Positions 6,865 through 14,993 are shown, counted from the stretch's first letter. The stretch is 15,916 nt of DNA from Clostridiales bacterium (GCA_017537905.1 JAFYJX010000062.1:1-15916); one strand, 5' to 3'. Notes: a model not told the origin generated them from the letters alone. Program-made: numbers and translations.

Positions 6865-6872
6865 CTCAAGAA

Positions 6873-6881
6873 ATTATACCA
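6873..6881 (-). promoter_or_regulatory. Extended -10 promoter of the tail-anchored protein gene
   Basis: The minus strand reads TGGTATAAT. Counting from the -10, transcription should start at or near the A at 6866, leaving a 2-nt leader before the ATG at 6864. No convincing -35 is present at 16-18 bp. Confidence 0.55.
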
Positions 6882-6884
6882 TAC

Positions 6885-6966
6885 GATTGATATCATTATG
6901 CTCGCAAAGGTCCTCCGCGCTCGCGAGCTCGCTTGTGCGGAAATGCTCGCACAATGGATATCAATC
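6885..6966. repeat. Structured spacer: nested inverted repeats with four GCTCGC copies
   Basis: GATTGATATC at 6885-6894 is the exact inverted repeat of GATATCAATC at 6957-6966, which includes the helicase stop codon. Inside lie a second hairpin (TTGTGCG 6933-6939 with CGCACAA 6948-6954), the perfect 10-bp palindrome GCTCGCGAGC (6919-6928), and four copies of GCTCGC (6900, 6919, 6927, 6945). No U-tract follows any stem on the minus strand, so this is not a textbook terminator. It ends 4 bp before the extended -10 of the next gene, so it could influence both the 3' end of the helicase message and that promoter. Confidence 0.7.
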
Positions 6967-9900
6967 TGTTCCTTTGACGAAGCCGTCATCGTCCATAACC
7001 AAAAGTTCCTGGTTTACACAGTAATCAACAGCCTTCTTGCCGAGCCTGTAATTGTCCGAATCCACAGGAGCCCTGGATAAGCCCAAAGCCTTAGCAGTCT
7101 CGACTATGAGACTCTCATAAGGCATTCCGTACTGCGATACGGCAAGATATCTTGCTGCGCAAGCGGCTTCCTGAACAGGAATATCACAAGCCTTTCTGGC
7201 CTTATCGCCTTCAGATGGAATTCGGTAATTGTCCATTACCTTGCCTACTTCAGTACCGTCTTTCCAAAGGAAGATAACTTCTTCAGGTTCATCTGCAGAA
7301 GGATCTAACACCTGCCTTGTGAAATGAAGTTTTACAGTCTTCTCAATGCTTCTTACAAGATAAGTGCAGCGCTCGCGCAGCTTGGGTGTCATCTTATTGA
7401 GACCTGCAGCAACGATCAATTCTTTGGCGAGAACATCAGCACTGACAGGAGATTCCTGTTCAACGACCGACGCAACCCAGCCCTGCAGAACCTTAGTATT
7501 TCTGGCGTCGCAGAATTCAGCGGCCGTCATGAGCTTGGGCTTCAAGTCGGCTGAGCTGTAAATGAGTTCAGGTGATCCGGACCCTATGTCATCAGTTTTT
7601 TTTTGAGCCTGATCGTCAGATCCGTCTGTTTCTTCTTCCGGTGTGACTCCGTAGATCGTCACTTGCGGTTCAGGTTTTCCCGTATCTTCAGGTGCTGTTT
7701 CTTCAGTTTCAGAAGGAGCTTCAGCGCCCTCCGAAGGCTCTTCTTCAGGAGTTTCTTCTATAGGTGCCTCTTCAGCCTTCTTTGAATTTTCGATTATAGC
7801 TACTAACTTCTCGAATACCTTGTCAGGATTCTCCCACCACTCGAGAGACCATATCCTTACGATGTTCCAGCCGAAGCCCTTGAGCATCGACATCTGTGAT
7901 ACTTCTCTGGATGTCGTCGTACCGGACTGGGCATAAACGGGTCCGTCTAAGAGGATACCGAGGCAGTATGTGCCGTCCTTTTCGGGCGATACAACGCCGA
8001 TGTCGATCTTAAATCCTGACTTGCCGACGCCCTTGTCGGTATCGTAACCGATATCCTTAAATCTCGCGCAGATGTCATCGGCAATACCGGTGAATGCGGC
8101 ATTCTTATCGATCAAAGGAGTGCCGGAGTTATCGGATGAGCTTCCTGTATTTGCGATGTCCTGATCCCAGATCGTGCTGCCGCCCGCATACTGCAGGAAT
8201 CTCTTAAATGCCTTAACGCCTTCTGATGCAGTATCGTTGATGCGGATCTCTTCAGGTGAGATCGATGAGAATACTTTCATCTCGATCCTAGATCTCGTAA
8301 CAGCAACGTTAAGTCTTCTCCAGCCGCCGTCTCTGTTAAGAGGACCGAAGTTCATAATGAGCTTTCCTGTCTCGTCCTTACCGTAACCTACGGAGAAGAG
8401 AATTACGTCACGCTCATCACCCTGAACGTTCTCCAGGTTCTTAACGAAGATTGGCTCTTCTGTTCCGAACGCCCACTTCTCGAGGACAGGATCCTTGCTC
8501 GCAGCTTCATCTAAGAGGTCTTCGATAAGTGACTGCTGCTGGATATTGAATGTAACTACGCCGACGCTGTACTTGGACAGCACGGGATCGTGCGCACGCT
8601 TAATTATCTCGTCGATAACGGCCTGCGCTTCGATCTTGTTAGTTCTCGTCTTGCCTGAATCGAACGAACCGCCGCAGTCAACTAGCGTAACCTTCGACTC
8701 TCTGTCATCAGGTGACGGGAATGTATAGAGCCTTCCGTCGTAGAAGGACTTATTGGAGAATGTAATGAGACTCTCATGACGGCTTCTGTAGTGCCATGCG
8801 AGGAACATCTGAGGCATGGAGATAGCGAGGCAGTCGTCGAGGATGCTCTCCAGGTCATCTGTCTCATAATTATCGTCACCGTCATCTACCTGCTCCATGA
8901 AGAAAGACGTAGGCGGCATCTGCTTAGGGTCGCCTACGATAACGGCTTCCTTACCTCTCGCGATAACGCCGATAGCCTTACATGTCGGGAGCTGTGAAGC
9001 CTCGTCGAAAACAACAACATCAAACATGCCGCACTTATCAGGATCTAAGAACTGTGCGCATGACAGAGGGCTCATGAGCACGCACGGACAGAGCTTTAAG
9101 ATGAGCTCGCCGATCTGCGTAAAGAGCGTTCTGATAGATACGCCTCTGCCGCCTGCCTTTATCGCATGCTGCAGGATTCCCAAAGCGGATGAAACATGTG
9201 CGTCTTTTGAGAGGTCAGGCAGGTTCTTTGCGATCCTTAAGTAGATCTCCTGTCTGGTAAGCTTTTCGAAGTCATCGTTGACCTTTGAAAGCTCAGCGAT
9301 CTTCTTCTCGAAAACAAGGCCAGAGAATGTTCTCAAAACATCAGAGCTGTCGATTATCATGGAGATCAGCATTGAGCTGTAACCCTTGCGGAATGCGCCT
9401 ATGATCTCATCTCCTCCGATCATGCCGCAGCCGTAACCGGAAACGAGGTTAGAGATCTTATAAGAGCCGCACTTCGAAGCCATAAGGTTAAACTGCATTC
9501 TGTCTCTCAAGTAATCGCTGTCAGACCTTAATGTCTCTGCCATCTGCTTCTTTGTCTCGAGCATCGAAGCAGCAGGTTCAAACGCGCCGTATTCCAGACC
9601 GTATGCTGTGTTCAATGCATCATACTGGGTCCTGTAAGCATAAGACTTAGCATTGAATTCGTTTGCAGCATTAACAACAAGCATGTCGCCGTTTCCGATC
9701 AGTTTTCGAAGCATTCCTGTAGGATCGAAAGGAGCGAACTCTGAGAAAAGATTATGCGCATTCTCGTTTGCTGCTTCAAAGTAAGCCATATCAAAGCCCG
9801 GGAAAGCCGCACCAGGATTATAGTATTCGCCAAGATAACCTCTTCCGAGAGTTATATAGTTCATTGCATTCTGAACTGAATTCTTGTAATCGACAAGAAG

Positions 9901-12132
9901 CTTGAAATCCTGCTCCAAAACTTCCTTGCGGTTACCCTTAAGATCGTATGCCTTGACCTTCTTATAAACGTTATTCTCAGCCATGCCTCTGACGAGAGCA
10001 TTTTTCGCCTTCGCAGTAACGATCTCATTAAGAAGTGCTGTTCCGTCAAGATCTAAGAATCCGGGCTGATATACAGCGAGAAGCGCATCACGCCTTGCTA
10101 CAGCATCTTTGCAGCTTGTTATCATGTCTCTTATCGTAAGGTACGCGCTTTCCGTGTCATCGCAGCAGACCATGCCCTTAGGGAGATTCATGTTCTTAAG
10201 CTTTGCGATCAATGCGCTGCAGGAGCTTAAGCCTGCGATCCTTCCTATTGTTCCGGGTTCGCCCGGGATACGGCAGTTGTTTTCTGTAAGGAACTTGTCG
10301 AATGCGCCGACTGATGCGGCAAACTCGTCATAAGCCTTAATGAAAGCATCTACCAGAGCAGGAAGTTTGCTCTTTGCATCCTGTGAATATTCAGATGATT
10401 TAACGAAAGGAAGCTTGCCCTCAAGGTGCGTTGAAGAAGCTACCAATTCACCTAAGGCAGTCTCGATCTCCTTTACCCTGTCAGCGTTGATCTCATCAAC
10501 AAAGCCGTCGTCAAAATCACCGCACTCAGGAGCATTCTGGTTGCTGGCATAAATGTTGATGAGCTCATACAAAGACATGCCGCAGCCGCGTCTGGTATGG
10601 AGAGCCTCAACATATGTATCAAGTTCTTTTCTCTTAGCGGCGATATCTTCCAAAGCCTTGTTATAATCGCCTTCATCCTTCGTCTTGAGCCTTACTTCGC
10701 TTGCAACCTTAAGCTGGTCCAAAACATAGCTCTTACGAACCTTATTGGAATGGAGTTCCAAGCAGAAAGGTGCGATTCCGATCTTCTCCAGACGCTTATA
10801 AACAACGTCTAACGCTGCCTTCTTCTCGGCGGCGAAAAGAACCTTCTTACCGTTCGCAAGACAGTTCGCGATTATCGATGTGATCGTCTGTGATTTACCT
10901 GTTCCCGGAGGGCCGTGGAGAACAAAGCTCGTGCCCTCACCAGCACGCTTGATGGCAGCAAGCTGTGAAGCGTCTGCAACGATAGGAAGATAAACATCTT
11001 CTTCCGGAACCTTGCCGGATGAAGAGATATCTTCGTAGTCCCACTCGAGCTGTCCGTTTATGAGACTCTTTACGATCTTATTCTGCGCGATCTCGTCTCT
11101 GTGGCTGTGCATGTCATTCCACATGACAAACTGCGAGAATGAGAACAGGCCCAAAACGCAGGAACGGATTACTTCCCAGCCCTTAAGGGGCTTTACGATC
11201 TCCTTAACCTGGTCAAAGATCTTATTTACATCAACGCCATTCTCGTCAGTAGGAAGGCTGTTGCTGAATTCATCGAACTCGATCTTGAAGTCCTGTCTGA
11301 GCTTCTCGGAAACAGTTACGTTAAACTGTGTATCCTCGTCCCTTCTTCTCATCGTGTACTTGATACCGAACTTCTTTACGAGTTCTACCGGGATCAAAAG
11401 AAGCGGAGCATAGCAGGGATCTTTCCTGTCCTTCTCATACCACTTCAGGAAACCGCACGCGAGGAACAAAGTGTTGGCGCCGTTCTCTTCCATAGAGGTC
11501 TTCGCGCCTCTGTAAAGTGTCTTTATGTTCTTATCGAGAGTGGCATTCGTAAGCGATGAGACAAGCACATTCTTCTCGTACTGCTTCTCGATATATTCCT
11601 TAAATTCTTCGATGTTGGGAAGATCTTCGATCGCATAGTCTTTTGCAGGGATCTTCTTGATTTTCTTTTTTGCAGGTGCCTTTGCAGCAGAAGCTTCAGC
11701 AGATGCTTCTTTAACGGGCTCGTCTTTGGGTGCCTGCTCAGCCTGTTCAGCCGTTTCTTCCGGCTTATCTTCAGGCTTATCCTGAGGCTCGTCCTCAGTC
11801 TTTTCAGCCTCAGCTGCCAACTCCTCTACAGGAGTCTTCTCAGTCTCAATCTCATCAACAGGCTTAATCGCATCAGGGATCTCTTTTTCAGCAGGAGTCT
11901 CGGAAGCAGATTCCTCTGCCTCTTCCTCTTCTTCATCACCTCTGGATATAATCGAAAAACTCTTATCCTGAGCCAGAAGATCCTCGATCTTGTCGCACTC
12001 CGGCACAAACAGCGGGATGCTTGTTCCCTTTATCCTCAGATTAAGAAGTGCGTTTCTGGTGCTGAGATCAAGGAGTTTGCGTTCCCACAAGTCAAATTTG
12101 ACCTTGCTTCTCTCAAGATTGAGTTCACCCAT
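6961..12132 (-). CDS. DUF4011 superfamily-1 helicase with Vsr-like nuclease and DUF3320 domains
   Basis: This 1723-residue protein is the largest in the window. An N-terminal DUF4011 region carries LLDLSTRNALLNLR (20-33). It is interrupted by a Glu/Ala/Pro-rich low-complexity stretch (about 65-165). The helicase core has motif I GPPGTGKSQT (407-416), DEAS (1043-1046), GDPKQMPPT (1067-1075), HYRSRHESL (about 1114-1122), VQGDERDV (1236-1243) and NVAVTRSR (1275-1282). All are intact, as in UPF1/AAA_11-AAA_12 relatives. The roughly 600-residue gap between motifs I and II is a family-type helical insertion. A PD-(D/E)XK-like, Vsr/MTES_1575-type domain follows (about 1345-1450; KIDIG with D1377, ILLDG with D1396, GWNIVRIWSLEWW). 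A second acidic linker (1452-1516) and DUF3320 (about 1645-1690) end the chain. The ATG has an AGGAGG site. A DNA-acting nucleic acid defence or processing role is inferred from architecture; no activity is demonstrated. Confidence 0.9.
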   Translation of the reverse strand: MGELNLERSKVKFDLWERKLLDLSTRNALLNLRIKGTSIPLFVPECDKIEDLLAQDKSFSIISRGDEEEEEAEESASETPAEKEIPDAIKPVDEIETEKTPVEELAAEAEKTEDEPQDKPEDKPEETAEQAEQAPKDEPVKEASAEASAAKAPAKKKIKKIPAKDYAIEDLPNIEEFKEYIEKQYEKNVLVSSLTNATLDKNIKTLYRGAKTSMEENGANTLFLACGFLKWYEKDRKDPCYAPLLLIPVELVKKFGIKYTMRRRDEDTQFNVTVSEKLRQDFKIEFDEFSNSLPTDENGVDVNKIFDQVKEIVKPLKGWEVIRSCVLGLFSFSQFVMWNDMHSHRDEIAQNKIVKSLINGQLEWDYEDISSSGKVPEEDVYLPIVADASQLAAIKRAGEGTSFVLHGPPGTGKSQTITSIIANCLANGKKVLFAAEKKAALDVVYKRLEKIGIAPFCLELHSNKVRKSYVLDQLKVASEVRLKTKDEGDYNKALEDIAAKRKELDTYVEALHTRRGCGMSLYELINIYASNQNAPECGDFDDGFVDEINADRVKEIETALGELVASSTHLEGKLPFVKSSEYSQDAKSKLPALVDAFIKAYDEFAASVGAFDKFLTENNCRIPGEPGTIGRIAGLSSCSALIAKLKNMNLPKGMVCCDDTESAYLTIRDMITSCKDAVARRDALLAVYQPGFLDLDGTALLNEIVTAKAKNALVRGMAENNVYKKVKAYDLKGNRKEVLEQDFKLLVDYKNSVQNAMNYITLGRGYLGEYYNPGAAFPGFDMAYFEAANENAHNLFSEFAPFDPTGMLRKLIGNGDMLVVNAANEFNAKSYAYRTQYDALNTAYGLEYGAFEPAASMLETKKQMAETLRSDSDYLRDRMQFNLMASKCGSYKISNLVSGYGCGMIGGDEIIGAFRKGYSSMLISMIIDSSDVLRTFSGLVFEKKIAELSKVNDDFEKLTRQEIYLRIAKNLPDLSKDAHVSSALGILQHAIKAGGRGVSIRTLFTQIGELILKLCPCVLMSPLSCAQFLDPDKCGMFDVVVFDEASQLPTCKAIGVIARGKEAVIVGDPKQMPPTSFFMEQVDDGDDNYETDDLESILDDCLAISMPQMFLAWHYRSRHESLITFSNKSFYDGRLYTFPSPDDRESKVTLVDCGGSFDSGKTRTNKIEAQAVIDEIIKRAHDPVLSKYSVGVVTFNIQQQSLIEDLLDEAASKDPVLEKWAFGTEEPIFVKNLENVQGDERDVILFSVGYGKDETGKLIMNFGPLNRDGGWRRLNVAVTRSRIEMKVFSSISPEEIRINDTASEGVKAFKRFLQYAGGSTIWDQDIANTGSSSDNSGTPLIDKNAAFTGIADDICARFKDIGYDTDKGVGKSGFKIDIGVVSPEKDGTYCLGILLDGPVYAQSGTTTSREVSQMSMLKGFGWNIVRIWSLEWWENPDKVFEKLVAIIENSKKAEEAPIEETPEEEPSEGAEAPSETEETAPEDTGKPEPQVTIYGVTPEEETDGSDDQAQKKTDDIGSGSPELIYSSADLKPKLMTAAEFCDARNTKVLQGWVASVVEQESPVSADVLAKELIVAAGLNKMTPKLRERCTYLVRSIEKTVKLHFTRQVLDPSADEPEEVIFLWKDGTEVGKVMDNYRIPSEGDKARKACDIPVQEAACAARYLAVSQYGMPYESLIVETAKALGLSRAPVDSDNYRLGKKAVDYCVNQELLVMDDDGFVKGTD

Positions 12133-12166
12133 AAGTGATTCCTCCTGACAAGACTTATATCAAATA

Positions 12167-12172
12167 ATTATA
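12167..12172 (-). promoter_or_regulatory. Possible promoter -10 of the helicase gene
   Basis: A perfect TATAAT on the minus strand lies 35 bp upstream of the helicase ATG at 12132, with the AGGAGG ribosome site between them. No clear -35 stands at 16-18 bp, and the local sequence is very AT-rich, so chance occurrence is possible. A second, weaker candidate, TGATATAAG, lies a little further downstream. Confidence 0.4.
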
Positions 12173-12225
12173 ACTTATTTTTTAGGAAACTGCGTGCCAG
12201 TTTAGATTTTTCAGCATCTTCCGGC

Positions 12226-12265
12226 CCATAATTTCTTATGTGGAATTCCACATAAAGAATTATGG
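12226..12265. repeat. 40-bp near-perfect palindrome
   Basis: Positions 12226-12265 form a 40-bp palindrome centred between 12245 and 12246. Eighteen of 20 base pairs match; the only mismatches are 12234/12257 and 12235/12256, adjacent in the middle of each arm. The inner ten pairs are perfect and the centre is GAATTC. It begins 21 bp after the metallopeptidase stop on the minus strand and lies about 95 bp upstream of the helicase ATG. There is no U-tract after it in the direction of transcription. It could be a processed RNA hairpin, a binding site for a dimeric protein, or a mobile-element relic. Confidence 0.85.
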
Positions 12266-12286
12266 TTTAAAAACATGTCAACCGGG

Positions 12287-13003
12287 TCACTTTTTGTTGA
12301 AATTCAGTCTCTTGCGGAGCTCTTTATAATCAGGCACGATCTCAGCAACGATCGCCCAGAATCTGCTCGAATGGTTTGGTTCAATAAAGTGTGCGAACTC
12401 ATGAACGACCACATATCTTATGACCGCCCTGTCCTTCTCGAAAAGCCTGTAGCTGAACTTAAGCTCGCCTCTTTTTGCAAAGCACTCGCCCCAGAAAGAT
12501 TTGTAATCGCCAAGCGTGATCTTCTTCGGCATGGCAACGCCGCGGCGCTCGAACAACGGATACATCTCGCCGCAGAGGTCAACTATTATGCTCTTTATGC
12601 AGCGCCTTCTCCACTTCTCGTAGGTCATGTATTTCGTGCGGTAATCGGAAGGATCCGTGACTTCCAAAGTAATGACGCCGTCTTCAGCACGGCATAAGTT
12701 TTTCGGGCCCTTCAAAACCTTAAGAACATAGGGATTTCCGAGAACATTAAAGACCTCTCCGTCGACATAGCGCCGCGACAGACTCTTGGTCTTTTCTTCG
12801 TTCACCACATTGTCGATGGACTTAAGAAGATAGTCCTGCTTGGAGATGATGAAGTCCTCAGCTTCTTTTACTGATGCATAGTAAGGGAGCGAGCAATACA
12901 AAGTTCCGTCGCGCCTTACGCGGACGTTGATGTTCCTGATTCTCTTGCGTTCGAATTCGATGCTGACTTCCCGGGATCCGAGAGTGATCTTACGGACAGA
13001 CAT
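12287..13003 (-). CDS. DUF45/YgjP-type zinc metallopeptidase
   Basis: This 238-residue, probably cytoplasmic protein matches the YgjP-like (DUF45, WLM/SprT-related) metallopeptidase family. Typical features in order are the N-terminal NINVRVRRDGTLYCSLP (24-40), GEVFNVLGNPYVL (82-94), the conserved SFWGEC...GELKFSYRL block (169-187, the family's SrWGSC motif), and the zinc site HEFAH (201-205) followed by NH (210-211). H201, H205 and probably H211 bind zinc, with E202 catalytic. Length is normal. The ATG at 13003 has an AAAGGA ribosome site overlapping the end of the acyl-CoA ligase gene 10 nt upstream, so the two are translationally linked. Family substrates are poorly known. Homologues often lie near restriction-modification genes, which is of interest given the helicase gene downstream, but a shared role is unproven. 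Confidence 0.9.
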   Translation of the reverse strand: MSVRKITLGSREVSIEFERKRIRNINVRVRRDGTLYCSLPYYASVKEAEDFIISKQDYLLKSIDNVVNEEKTKSLSRRYVDGEVFNVLGNPYVLKVLKGPKNLCRAEDGVITLEVTDPSDYRTKYMTYEKWRRRCIKSIIVDLCGEMYPLFERRGVAMPKKITLGDYKSFWGECFAKRGELKFSYRLFEKDRAVIRYVVVHEFAHFIEPNHSSRFWAIVAEIVPDYKELRKRLNFNKK

Positions 13004-13012
13004 AGGATTCCT

Positions 13013-14881
13013 TTAAGGATTTGCCTTGATCATCTTATCGAAGTTCTTGCCGTTCATGTCTGCCATTGTGTGGCCGAGCTCAGCAAGGCGGGATTCGATA
13101 TGCTCCTGTTCCTTGGGACGCTTGATCTTAAGAGTCGTAGTCTTGATCATTTCCTCTTCGGAGAAGACGAAGTTTCTTACGATCTTATACTGAGGCATCT
13201 TGTGGTTAGCCTCGTGCATCTTGTCATTCAGATACATCTCTACCTGGCCGTCATCAGGCTCAGTGGAAAGGCCCATTTCAGCTCCGATTGCCTTACGGTT
13301 GATGAGAAGCTTGGCGCAGATATCGATAGCTTCACGCTCGTTCCTGTTGCCCCAGACGAATGCCTCTGCAACGCCCTTGATCTCAGTAAGGACTGCCTCG
13401 ATCTCTTCAGGGAAAGCCTTCTTACCGTTTGTAAGAACGATCATGGACTTAACACGGCCGGTGATGTGAATGGAACCTGTCTTGTCGATATAACCCATGT
13501 CGCCTGTATGGAACCAACCGTCATCGTCGAAGACATCCTTGGTAGCTTCCTCATTCTCGTAATAACCATGCATTACGCAGTCAGACTTCGTAAGGATCTC
13601 ACCTACAGCCTTAGGACCCTTGCCCTCAGCATCGATAGCGACAGTTACACCAGGCAGAGGACGTCCGACAGAACCGTGGACATTTACTACTTCCGTTGTA
13701 ACAGAGATAACCGGTGAAGTCTCCGTAAGGCCGTAACCCATGAAGAACTGGAGACCGAAATCCGTGAATGCATCGATATATTTCTTGTCGATTCCGGCGC
13801 CGCCGATAACAACCATACGGAAGTTACCGCCGAGCTTATCCAGGATATCCTTGAAAACAGCACGTCTTACATCAAGACCGCACTTCCTTAAAAATCTTGT
13901 TACAGGTCTTGCGATCGCGATAACACGCTCCTTGCCTGAAGCCTTGATACCGTCTTCGATCTTGGAGTAGATATTTTCGAAAAGAAGAGGAACCGAGATA
14001 CAAACCTGCGGCTTCCACTCTTCCATATTCTTTACGATATAACGCAAGCCGTCGCACATACAGATGCAGGCACCGCATGAGAGGATAAAGAAATCGCATG
14101 TATTCTCAAATGTGTGATGCAGCGGCAGGATCGAGAAAGCACGGTCACCCCTTCTTACATCGAGAGTCTGCGAAATAGCATAAACGTTTGAAACGATATT
14201 CTGGTGGGAGAGCATAACGCCCTTACTCATCGAAGTCGTACCTGAAGTAAAGAGAATGATCTTAACCTCATCGGGGTCGATCTCAGTCTCTTCGAACTTG
14301 GTGTCGCCTGCTTCTCTTAAGAAGTTTCCTTCCTTGATAAGTTCGTAGATATCAACGAATCTGTCATCTGCATCCGGCCATGTGTCATCAGGAGTCTTGC
14401 CTGTGAGGCCTTCCTTATAGAAAATGACAAATTTTTCGAGCGGGATATCGAGCTCGCCGGACTTGATCTTCTGTGCGATCGACAGCATCATCTTGTGGTG
14501 CTTGTGATGGTAGAAGATTATCTTTGACTTTGATCTTACGAGGAGCTGGATGAGTTCTTCTTCAGGAAGCATTCTGTCCAAAGGGACACCAACAGCACCG
14601 GATGAAAGGATCGCATTATAAGACACGAACCACTCGTAAGCATTCTCGCCTACTACGGCAAGTCTGTCTCCGGCATATTTGCTGTTAAGGATATAGGTGG
14701 CAAGACCCTTGATGTCATTGCCGTATTCAAAAAAGCTCCTGTGAACTTCAGAAAGCTTAGGTGAGCGTCTGAAAATGAACGCATCAAGCTCAGAGTACTT
14801 GTCGCAAGTACGGACAACCAAATCCTTAATGTCCGTGAACTTCTCAGCTGTAAATACAGGTGTGCCCTGAACAGGATTCAT
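13013..14881 (-). CDS. AMP-forming long-chain acyl-CoA synthetase-like ligase
   Basis: This 622-residue member of the ANL superfamily should adenylate a fatty acid and pass it to CoA or another thiol. Core motifs are intact: the phosphate loop FTSGTTSMSKG (211-221), YGLTETSP (383-390), DDGWFHTGD (453-461, ribose-binding D461), the hinge segment ITGRVKSMIVL (473-483) with R476, and the C-terminal LKIKR containing the probable catalytic lysine K585. Length and the LLFENIYSKI segment fit the long-chain (FadD/FAA) branch rather than acetyl-CoA synthetase. No signal or membrane helix is obvious; association with the membrane is likely from the family. The ATG at 14881 has a GGAGGT ribosome site. 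It is divergent from a PlsC-type acyltransferase, suggesting that exogenous or recycled fatty acids are activated for phospholipid synthesis. Chain-length preference cannot be stated. Confidence 0.92.
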   Translation of the reverse strand: MNPVQGTPVFTAEKFTDIKDLVVRTCDKYSELDAFIFRRSPKLSEVHRSFFEYGNDIKGLATYILNSKYAGDRLAVVGENAYEWFVSYNAILSSGAVGVPLDRMLPEEELIQLLVRSKSKIIFYHHKHHKMMLSIAQKIKSGELDIPLEKFVIFYKEGLTGKTPDDTWPDADDRFVDIYELIKEGNFLREAGDTKFEETEIDPDEVKIILFTSGTTSMSKGVMLSHQNIVSNVYAISQTLDVRRGDRAFSILPLHHTFENTCDFFILSCGACICMCDGLRYIVKNMEEWKPQVCISVPLLFENIYSKIEDGIKASGKERVIAIARPVTRFLRKCGLDVRRAVFKDILDKLGGNFRMVVIGGAGIDKKYIDAFTDFGLQFFMGYGLTETSPVISVTTEVVNVHGSVGRPLPGVTVAIDAEGKGPKAVGEILTKSDCVMHGYYENEEATKDVFDDDGWFHTGDMGYIDKTGSIHITGRVKSMIVLTNGKKAFPEEIEAVLTEIKGVAEAFVWGNRNEREAIDICAKLLINRKAIGAEMGLSTEPDDGQVEMYLNDKMHEANHKMPQYKIVRNFVFSEEEMIKTTTLKIKRPKEQEHIESRLAELGHTMADMNGKNFDKMIKANP

Positions 14882-14905
14882 ACTATTACCTCCATGTGCT
14901 TTGTC

Positions 14906-14919
14906 TTAGCTAAAGCTAA
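14906..14919. promoter_or_regulatory. Small palindrome in the acyl-CoA ligase leader
   Basis: TTAGC (14906-14910) and GCTAA (14915-14919) flank TAAA. It lies between the predicted minus-strand transcript start (near 14931) and the ligase ribosome site. It could be an operator for a lipid-responsive repressor or a weak leader hairpin. It resembles FapR-type boxes only in its TTAG...CTAA ends, which is not enough to assign it. Confidence 0.35.
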
Positions 14920-14937
14920 AAGTCAAGCGCAACTGAA

Positions 14938-14967
14938 AATATAACATACTTTGGAAATATTTTACAA
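14938..14967 (-). promoter_or_regulatory. Promoter of the acyl-CoA ligase-metallopeptidase transcript
   Basis: On the minus strand TTGTAA (14962-14967) is followed after 18 bp by TATATT (14938-14943), preceded by TGT, which makes an extended -10 (TGTTATATT). The leader is about 50 nt with GGAGGT before the ATG. It would drive the ligase gene and the closely coupled metallopeptidase gene. Confidence 0.55.
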
Positions 14968-14993
14968 TAATTCGCTAAAATACCTTTTTTGAG

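Noticed and set aside
6961..12132. Helicase gene as a frameshifted or fused pair
   Set aside because: The frame is continuous, all motifs are in order, and the gaps between domains match known insertions and linkers of the family.
12226..12265. Palindrome as a simple rho-independent terminator of the metallopeptidase gene
   Set aside because: The minus strand continues GGCCGGAAGATG after the stem with no U-tract; kept as an unexplained palindrome instead.
12275..12697. 140-codon open frame on the plus strand
   Set aside because: It is antisense to the metallopeptidase zinc-site region; no ribosome site and no family resemblance.
13070..13717. 215-codon open frame on the plus strand
   Set aside because: It is antisense to the acyl-CoA ligase gene, whose conserved motifs run through the same bases; no start signals.
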